Positions 56,396 through 64,000 of a stretch of DNA of 64,000 bases are shown here, one piece after another (position 1 is the stretch's first letter; every line of letters starts with the position of its first letter). The position numbers and the translations under genes are program-made. The stretch lies in contig JBAMJV010001304.1 in assembly GCA_037951105.1 (NCBI GenBank), forward strand, positions 1-64,000, read 5' to 3'. The notes under the pieces are model-generated. The model was given only the letters and a program-made list of their open reading frames with translations. It searched no databases and was not told where the DNA came from. Source of the stretch: Echinarachnius parma (taxonomy: Eukaryota; Echinodermata; Echinoidea; Clypeasteroida; Echinarachniidae).

Positions 56396-56622
56396 ATGCT
56401 CGGCGCAGACAGAGCCAACTCAACCGGATCCGACTAGTTTTCAGCCTGATTAACTCGGTATGCGCTGCCTCAGGAGTATGGTTTTGCCAGTCAAGAGCCA
56501 GTTGAAGGTAATTCGAGGCCGATTCAACATGTTGGATCCGCTCCGACTGAGCAAAACTGACTCTAGCCTGACTGAAACTAGTTGGATCGGGTCGAGTCGG
56601 CTCTGTCTGCGCCGGGCTTATT
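56396..56622. mobile_element. Palindromic MITE, CTCGGCGCAGACAGAGCC family
   Basis: The left end 'ctcggcgcagacagagccaa' and the right 'tcggctctgtctgcgccggg' are inverted repeats, continuing inward as 'gatccgactagtttNcag' on both sides. The ORF across it has no recognised domain. A solo end is at 9127-9160. Confidence 0.8.
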
Positions 56623-57277
56623 AAGGCATACACTCTGAATGAAGGGATGTACAAAATGTACTTTGATCAGTTAAACAAAAGAACAAAAAAAAAAGTCTGA
56701 CAATTTGGTATGAATGGGGTCAACCTACCTGGTCCCATATTCATTAAACCACACAACTTTACATGTACTTAGTTCCACTCTAAGTAATTTGTTAATGATA
56801 ATTATAAATATATGGCTATTTAAAGTATTTAACAAGAGATCCTTATTGTTGTCATCTAGGGTGTACTCATCAAGGAATAAATGCTCACCCATATAATAGT
56901 AACCACAGTCAGTGACTAAGAAATGTGTCTGTCATCTAAAATAGACATGGAATGTAACTAAGCTGGTGGCTGTTTGACGAACATTGGCCCTGAAGAACAA
57001 TTTGGTGTGAAAAGGTCTGGTATCATGTACATTAAACTACAGCAAGTCCCATTTGTTTTTATCCACAATAAAAATGTATGTTCTTTGATCATTTTAAAGA
57101 AAAGAGAAAAACGGGGTCAACATCACATCTTAAACTGAGATACAATTTTAAGTAGCAAGATGCTACCGTTTTTCCTTGTACCCCCGGACAATTCCACTCT
57201 GGAATTCACTGCCGTCAAACATTAAAACGGCGGCTGCTTCAACATCTAAGGATCTTCTTGAAAAGGCAGAAATCTAG

Positions 57278-58355
57278 GGTGGTATTCTGTAAGTTCATCC
57301 TAGAGTTGATCTTAGGAGTTGCTCTTAAAGGGATAGTTGAGTTCTGGTAAGGAGAGTACAGTTTTAGTGAAACTGAATTTTAGTAACCAAAACCTGCATC
57401 ATTACATTACAAACTAATAGTTATAACTAGAAAGGAACACAAAATTACAAATGACGTAGTAAAGATCATGTTATCATTCAAAAAGAGCCGTTAAAACGTA
57501 AGAGGGCGCTCTCTAAACACTCATCGGTTTCAACCATTTTGAATAAAATATTGTGCATGACTTGATGCTTTGTTGAAATAGTGATTAGATAGAGAAATAA
57601 CCAACAACTATTTAAATACCTATTTTGTAACTTTTTGAAAAGAGGAAGCATTTTTTTGAATTTTTAACGGCTGGTTCAAAATTCTCTAATAAACCCGGGG
57701 CCCCGGGTTTATTACAAATTGTTATATTTATGGATATTTCAGCCGTTTCTGAACCGATTTTGATCAAACAAAGATGATTTTATTGTTTAAATATTATGCT
57801 CTTTCAAATTTTACACTCAGTTTTGCATTACCTCACAAACCAATTAAGTAGTCTAGCGCCCTCTCTACCAAAACTCAACTTTCCCTTTAAGATCAACTCT
57901 TAGAGTTCCCTAAAATGTGCCTAAGTGGTATTCTGTAAGTTGCTCTTAGGACGATCTTAGCATGAATAATGAATAATTAATAAGCGCCATAAAGATGTAA
58001 TCTAACCAATGAGAGATCGTCTCTTATCTTAATTTAACCCGGGAATGTGGCTTCGGTTACTCGAGTTTGATTGTTTCTCAGCGCACAACAAACACAAGGC
58101 GCCAGTTTCATCGTTGGTTGCGTGGCCAAGACAGGGTAGGGGCAGTCTTATATTTTGGGAGCGCGCGTTGATCCTAAGTGCACTACAGAATACAGCTTAT
58201 CTTAGGACAGGTGATTTACATAAATTTGCATATCCTAAGATCAACTCGTTGGAGTTGATCTTATCTTCTTAAGAGCAACTTTAAGAGCAACTTCCAGAAT
58301 ACCAAAGTTGCTCTTAAGATCAACTTCACCTCCTAAGATCCTTACAGAATACCAC
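57278..58355. mobile_element. GGTGGTATTCTGTAAG palindromic MITE
   Basis: The left end 'ggtggtattctgtaag' is mirrored by 'cttacagaataccacc' on the right. The arms hold repeated 'gttgatcttaggag' and 'ttgctcttaa' motifs in both orientations. A complete TTAA-type MITE (57329-57886) is nested in its left arm, so this element is the older of the two. Confidence 0.75.
57329..57886. mobile_element. Complete TTAA-type MITE (family reference copy)
   Basis: 558 bp, flanked on both sides by TTAA (57325-57328, 57887-57890). The terminal repeats are 'agggatagttgagttctggt' and 'tNNaccaaaactcaactttccct'. The interior contains 'gttaaaacgtaagagggcgc', a central palindrome 'aacccggggccccgggttt', and 'tatggatatttcagccgttt'. 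No coding frame. Relatives are at 4335, 23643, 26597 and 63951. Confidence 0.9.
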
Positions 58356-59544
58356 CTCCAGTGCACAGCCTTGAATGCATGAAGGCCTGCACGTTTACTT
58401 TATAGCTACCATCTGGAGGCGAATTGTGCAGTATTAACAAGACAAAGGGAACAGTTTGGTGGGAATATGACTGGTATTTTTCTGACTGTGAACTGCTGTC
58501 ATTACCCCCGACATTTTCTTTGAATCAAACCCAAAATGACACAAATTAATGTTGGTTTTATTCTTAGATCATTTCAGGGTCGAGATGCACAATCATTGTT
58601 GTTCAGTGATAACTTCAATACTGAAGATATGTACAGTGTAAATCCAGCCAAAAGGTGTGAAAGGGTCAAGATGAATAGTCTGGTGTGAGTGGGTCTAGTC
58701 TAGTATCCTCTTGGAGACTTCAATAAAATTGGCTTTGCTGTTCTTTCCCCCAAACAAACTTCTTTGAATTGTATTGAATAAGGCACAAACCAATGCGAGT
58801 TATTTGATAATTTTATTTTGGACAGAGAGTTGGAATGAATGGGGTACGGATAAACAGTTTGGTGTGAAAGGGTCTGGTATCCTGCTGAAGAATTTACTAA
58901 AATTGTCACCACCGTTCTTTCCCCCTGCACAATTTTATTGAATCAGATACAGTAGCTCAATGTTTGTTCTTTTATCATTCAAGACCAAAGTGCATCCTAC
59001 TAAAATAGTTGGTGTGAAGGGGTCAGGACAAACTGATTGGTGTGAACGGGTCTGGTATCGTCTTGAAGAATGCAGGGATTTTTCCCAATGCAAAATATGA
59101 TTGAATAAGACACAAATCGATGTTTGTTCTCTGACCATTTCATTCTGCACAGAGTGGTGGTGTGAACGGGGTCAAGAAGAATAGATAGGTGCGAAAGAGT
59201 CTGGTATTCTACTGAAGACCACAGGAACACTGTCCCCACTTCATAGGTGTATCTGGTACGTACAGTTTCAGAAACAAAAGTACCTAGAACAAATCAAATA
59301 CATTGATCGCTTTATCCTATTTATTATATGGTCCTTTTTCCTCAACAAAATCACTTTAGCTCTATCACATGCTAATAAATCATTGCTTAGCGGTATTCTG
59401 ACTTCCTCAAATCGCTTAGTGTAATAATTTATTTGATATGTACGTATTACATTAATAAGATGGTTTATAATCTGAATACAATATCGACTTTCGATATGTT
59501 GAGGGATTTGTAATGCATTCTCGAAATATATTAAACTATATTAA

Positions 59545-59700
59545 ATATTTATTTTTTACATAAGTTGTTAAAGCTCCGATGTAAACCTAGCTTTAAAACT
59601 ATATTAACTTTTTTCCATTTACAGTACATGGACGAAATGTATTATAAATATTACTCAAAATATTCATAAAACAATCATATCTAGAATGTGCATTCAATTG
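59545..59700 (+). repeat. Repeat shared with 10180-10345
   Basis: The partner of the entry at 10180, in the same orientation. Its neighbours on both sides are unrelated to those of the first copy. Confidence 0.6.
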
Positions 59701-60074
59701 ACCATATACATGCACGCCCAAATCTGTTTCTGCTTACATCTCACACAATTTTGCAATATTAAAACTATTCGAATCCTAATACGTTTTTTTTTTATCATCA
59801 CTAACATCTGAAATCAATGTAACTGAATTCATACTATATATTTTGGGATCTGTCTATCAAAGCTGCCGATGTTCTTGAGAATGTTTGGGGCTTTAAAATA
59901 AGAGGCGTAAATAAGTCAGTGATTAATACATCAACTCATTTAACGCTGTTTTGATTGTCAATAAATCAATATTATAATTACAATCAATATGCATACTTTA
60001 TTCTCAATTCAGTGAAATCTTCAAAGTATCTTAAATCTTACAGACATCTCCATTATTATCACTATTAATAATAA

Positions 60075-60400
60075 TTATAATAATAATTACTTTTTATATA
60101 GCGCAATTCCAATTAAAAACCGATCAATGCGCTTAACAACCTTTCCAATAACGAACATAAACAAATGATACGTCTTCAGGTGTTGTGTTGTAGAAAATTT
60201 TAAATCAGCTGGCAGGCTGTTCCCAACTGTGGGGCCAGCAAAAAAAATAAATAAAATAAGCTATCCACCCTTCATTTTTGTTCTTGAAACCAGTGACATT
60301 GTAATATCTACTATATATATTGTTATAGTAGTAGTAGTAGTAATTATCATTATTATTATTATTATTTTAAATATGATTATCATTATAACTAAGGAAAGAT
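60075..60400. repeat. SINE-tail-like block and (ATT/AGT)n microsatellites
   Basis: 'tttttatatagcgcaattcc' and 'gatcaatgcgctt' resemble the family 1 SINE tail on the minus strand, followed by 'aatcagctggcaggctgttc'. Simple repeats (agt)n near 60328-60342 and (att)n near 60349-60366 follow. Confidence 0.5.
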
Positions 60401-61576
60401 AAATAGTGATCCGCGCATGTTAATAGCATGTATCAATAAACATTTGCAATGGTTGTATATGCCAAGAGGACCTAATAAGCAACATTTTAATAAATATTGC
60501 ATAAAAGACACCCCATGTTGCATCTTTGATATATCTCAAATGGAAAGTGCTAACGAATCCTCCTTTGTTTACTTCGCTATGCAGATTAGCACTTGGGTCA
60601 TTGGGTAATGTGGGTATGACCGCGACCTCGCGCATGCGCTGCGCAGCTCGTAGGTCTGCCATGTACGTACTCAACATAGCCTAGGAAGAAAACTCCTCGC
60701 GCTCGACTTGATTTATTTGAGTTTAAAATTATATCCCCCAAATCCTTGTTTGAATCAAAAGTAGTTTTGAAATATTATCGACACAGATATCTCAAAGATA
60801 CCACTTTCATGGGCGTTTACATCAAGCAACAGGCACGAAAATCCACGAGCGTGTGTTGCGAACAATGGCTAAACTGCTAGCTTGCAGACGCTATCGGCCA
60901 CGCCAGCCCCCAGGCTTCAAGCGGCCGCCCGACCAGCGATCTATCCGACGGGTGCCGTTTTTCTTCTGCTCCGTATTTGTTTTCCTTTTTTCACAAAATC
61001 CCATAACTTCAGTTTTCTAAATCAAGTTATGATTTCACATTTGATATTATATAGTAGTGATGTGGCATTATTATTTACACAATAAAATACACCAGCTAAT
61101 TATCATTAGTATGCATGTACGCCTAAATATAAATAAATGTCGGAATGTCTTTCTCTGCCTACATTTTTGAAGAACCATGGCTCATGAATCATGTTCAATG
61201 TCAGTCTCAGCCACCTTATGTGCAATCACATTTTAAAATGCTTTTATATGAATATCATTAAGGAACACAGATATAAAATGACCATTCACAAGAAATAATG
61301 CATTGGTCCCAGCATACCGTCATCTATAAATATTTTTTATTGCAACTTCCATCACTATGATCACCACAGCCGTCAGCAGCTAGTTTTGTGGGAAAATTCG
61401 CGTTTATTTAATCATTCTGACGTCCAAATTGTGCAATGTTATACAAACCTTTTATGAATGACACGTTTTCAAACTGGGGTGTTTTATTGTTCAAACTTTT
61501 AATTAAAAACATTATAAATGTTTCGTTAATATCGGCTGCCGTGAATCGGATATTTACTACTTGTATTCTACGTAGG

Positions 61577-61880
61577 CGAGCATGGTGGCTTAGTGGTTAG
61601 AGTGTCCGCCTCATGCACGGGAGGTCCTGGGTTCAAACCCAGACCGGGTCATACCAAATCCATTTTAAACAATTCTGCCTTCTAGCCAGGCGCTCGGCAT
61701 TTACATTATACTGTATAACGGACAATGGAAATGTAATCACACGAGTGACCAGAGGACTGGCCCCCTTCTATAGCTTTCACTACATTTAGTAGACATGTGG
61801 CCTAGGAATACTGTATCTTAGATAAGCGCCGCCTTATGTGCCGACATTGGCACGGGAAGGTCTTCAACTTTTGTTTTACT
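61577..61880 (+). mobile_element. tRNA-derived SINE, family 2 (copy c)
   Basis: The head 'gcatggtggcttagtggtta' and B-box region 'ctgggttcaaacccagacc' are followed by the same body as at 25547 and 48235. It is at the position orthologous to the SINE in segmental copy 1. Confidence 0.85.
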
Positions 61881-62426
61881 TATTATACGTGTTGTTAAAA
61901 TAAAATTGCACGTATAACTTATGAGGTTGATACTGGGTTTGTGCACTTCATTCGAATCCAAACATGTATAGTCTATCCGATCGCGATCCGGCTCAACATG
62001 TGGCTGGTCCATTTGCAAGGTGAAGTACAATGAAGAAAAAACTGTTACACATAAACAACTTAATCATATTAAAGCATTATCTTAATGTCCTTTTTCATTT
62101 CCAACAATAATTTTTAATAATAATTGTTTTAATAACATTGGTTCAGAAATGACTGACATATCCACACACATAATAATTTGTAATTAATGTGTAGCCCCAC
62201 AATTATTCGATAATTTAGGGATCTAATTTTGTATCCAGTACATTTTGTTGCATATTTGTTCAAGTATAACCTTTATAAATAACTGTTGACCTCTTTTGTC
62301 ATAAATATAAATTCTATGAGGCAAATTAAACCACTAATCAAATCAATGTGATACATCATTCCTCCAAATTAAATCGGAAAATTCACGTACACGATCGGAC
62401 CGCCATAATTTCGTACTCAAAACACA

Positions 62427-62627
62427 CAATAGACCGCTTCTGTAATGTATGCAAATATTATGGGAATGACGTCAGACTCCCCGTTGCCAAGCTTAACAAT
62501 AGTAACTATGTCCGGCAAGCTCCGGCAAACTTAGCTTGCCGGACCTAGTTACTATTGTTAAGCTTGCCAACGGAGAGTCTTACGTAATACGCATATTATT
62601 TGCACACATTACAGAAGCGGTCTATTG
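62427..62627. repeat. 200 bp near-perfect palindrome
   Basis: The arms of about 98 bp run from 'caatagaccgcttctgtaat' to 'attacagaagcggtctattg', with inner matches 'aagcttaacaatagtaacta' / 'tagttactattgttaagctt' and a centre 'ccggcaagctccggcaaactt'. Only about eight positions differ between the arms. It resembles a foldback MITE and would extrude as a cruciform. Confidence 0.85.
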
Positions 62628-62647
62628 GCTCAACAGGACTTCTTACT

Positions 62648-63054
62648 GGCCCCGGGCGCGAATTTGTGATTCCCAAACCATTTAGTATTATCCTAATGAA
62701 TTATTCATAATCAGTGATGTACGTCAAGGGTTTCTCATGAATATTCATAACTAGGATTAGAGTTTGGGTAGGTTTTGATGGATATGATTAAAATGAGACC
62801 GTTCTTACCATCAGCAGTTTACGTAGCATATTGATCACGCTGTGGACTTCAGATCTTGGGGTCATGGGTTCGAATGCTCTCTATGACTCATCTTTTCTTT
62901 TGACATAATAATTGGTGAGTAGCAGTTCATTTAGTAACTGTATCATGCACAGTTTTCATTAAAGACTGAAATCTAGATGGCCTTCATCACTGTGTATGAA
63001 TAATTCATTAGGATATGCCGAATGGTTTGGGAAACGCAAATTCGCCCCCTGGCA
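62648..63054. mobile_element. TIR element with a tRNA-like interior
   Basis: The left arm 'gccccgggcgcgaatttgtg' then 'ttcccaaaccattNNg' and 'tcctaatgaattattcat' is mirrored on the right by 'atgaataattcattagga' and 'ccgaatggtttgggaa' to 'ttcgccccctggc'. In the interior, 62827-62880 reads like a tRNA: an A-box-like 'tagcatattgatcacgc' and a B box 'gggttcgaatgct'. It appears to be either a MITE that absorbed a SINE head or a SINE flanked by inverted repeats. Confidence 0.65.
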
Positions 63055-63950
63055 ATCGTGCCAGTGTTATCATTGAGCCCTAAAGTACAGTTATGATATA
63101 TCTAAATGTGTGTGTATTGCTTTGTTATTCATTATTTTTTGCATTTGTAAGTATGTGTATTTTATTGTTTCGGACGTTTTTTTGTACATCAAGCTTGTAG
63201 CTTTCTAAAGTGATGCCTAATAGTAATACACATTTTACACGGTATTATATCTTGTATGTTATATTGTAAATAAACTGAATTCATCTTAAATCATTATTTA
63301 AATTTTCTTAACCTTGCTAACTTGTTTACATTGTTAATAGATGTTGATATTTTCTTTTTTATCATTATTGATATTACAATGATTATTATTATCATTATCA
63401 AAATGTATTATTATGATTATTACTACTATAATAATTAGTAGTAGTATTATTATCACCGTTATCACTTTCTATTATTTCATTTTATTTTTAATCTATGCAT
63501 GACAAAAATAAATTAAAATGACAAATAAATGGTATAACTATGTAAATACTGTTTTCTAAAATAAAGTCCCTCGTAAGAGGTAAAAGTAAAGATAACATGG
63601 ACGATTAAACAATTTTGTTATTATTATTCTGTGAATGTGATTATATATTTGTTTCAAATGCATGTACTTTAAGGACCAGATATAAATCATATTCTTGAAG
63701 TTGCTTGCATATTTACATCTTAAGCTTGCAAACTATTATTTCCCTTTTTTTTTATAGGGTAGTAGAAAATTGCCAAATATATTATATTTAATCTGACGTG
63801 TTTATGGTTGTTTAGTTGTTTGGGTTGTTTGGGTGTTGTTTGTACAAACAAAATGTTACACAAATCTAAATGGTTTGTCAATTATTAATCAGGTTATTCC
63901 TGCCTACATAAATACACTTGACAAGTGGTTCTATTATAAATAAGATTTAA

Positions 63951-64000
63951 AGGGATAATTGAGTTGTGGTAGAGAGAGTACAGTTTTGGTCAAACTGAAT
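63951..64000 (+). mobile_element. TTAA-type MITE, left end at window edge
   Basis: TTAA at 63947-63950 is followed by 'agggataattgagttgtggt' and 'gagagtacagttttggt', the terminal repeat of the 57329-57886 family. The remainder is outside the window. Confidence 0.8.

Larger units (their letters stand above)
56690..59250. repeat. Diverged ~175 bp satellite-like array, interrupted
   Basis: The unit landmark 'ggtgtgaaNgggtctggtat' recurs at about 57005, 58683, 58857, 59038 and 59188, with a weaker one near 58452. 'tgaatggggtcaa' or 'ggggtcaNgaNgaat' and 'tNtttgatcattt' lie between them. Spacings of about 174, 181 and 150 bp are seen in the right half. The block 57278-58355 is a transposon insertion. 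Short ORFs repeat similar phrases ('SSVGYQTLSH') because of the array. Confidence 0.65.
60417..63945 (+). repeat. Segmental duplication, copy 2
   Basis: It is collinear with 24340-27260 in the same orientation. Shared blocks end at 'acataaatacacttgacaa'. Sequence 62215-63280 has no counterpart in copy 1 and contains a palindrome and a tRNA-like TIR element. The flank around the TTAA at 63718-63721 has no MITE, whereas copy 1 has one. Confidence 0.85.

Noticed and set aside
56352-56654. 100-codon minus-strand ORF
   Set aside because: It spans the palindromic MITE at 56396-56622 and has no domain.

Overview
This 64 kb window is AT-rich, gene-poor, repeat-dense animal DNA, with no prokaryotic gene organisation. 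The features that point this way are spliced genes with consensus GT/AG junctions, secreted and GPI-anchored protein exons, LINE fragments, tRNA-headed SINEs with (ATT)n tails, many palindromic nonautonomous DNA transposons, microsatellites and long poly-G/poly-C runs. A marine invertebrate is likely, perhaps an echinoderm or another non-vertebrate deuterostome. That placement is inferred from the Ly6 gene, the MATH domain and the repeat style, and no marker here proves it.

Host genes are few. The best one is a complete three-exon Ly6/uPAR (three-finger) gene on the minus strand at 42170-44601. It encodes a 153-residue secreted, probably GPI-anchored protein. Around it lie two decayed copies of exon 2 and three decayed copies of the end of exon 3, and one exon-2 relic is split by a TTAA-flanked transposon. 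At 51963-52463 (minus) are the first two coding exons of another secreted protein, which continues out of recognisable sequence. At 5041-5601 (minus) is a MATH/TRAF-like exon. A weak multi-exon transcript candidate lies at 16570-18345 (minus). An ORF at 50461-50895 (plus) looks like a fragment of a dispersed invertebrate protein family rather than a host gene.

Region by region: 0-14 kb holds LINE remains (CR1/Rex-like at 0.7-1.5, 1.9-3.9, 10.5-12.3 and 13.5-14.4 kb; RTE-like at 5.8-6.9 kb) and a hAT-type MITE. 15-24 kb holds MITEs, a 1.2 kb hAT-like element with an exact 7 bp target duplication, a 1.5 kb giant palindrome and SINEs. 24.3-27.3 kb is one copy of a ~3 kb segmental duplication whose partner is at 60.4-63.9 kb. 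27.3-30.3 kb has a TTAA/CCCTAA MITE, a 1.4 kb pyrimidine tract with a 63 bp minisatellite, and a SINE inside a palindromic MITE. 30.9-36.3 kb has a degenerate ~90 bp tandem array, seven tandem hairpins resembling the histone mRNA 3' stem-loop, nested SINEs and two more foldback elements. 36-41 kb is MITEs and SINE tails. 41.6-44.6 kb is the Ly6 locus. 46.5-51.7 kb is bracketed by ~560 bp inverted repeats. 51-56 kb is rich in poly-G tracts and hAT/G-tract hairpin MITEs. 56.7-59.2 kb is a ~175 bp satellite-like array with two nested MITEs.

The mobile elements tell a layered insertion history. Paired filled and empty copies inside the window fix several target sites, including a TTAA site read directly from the segmental duplicate.
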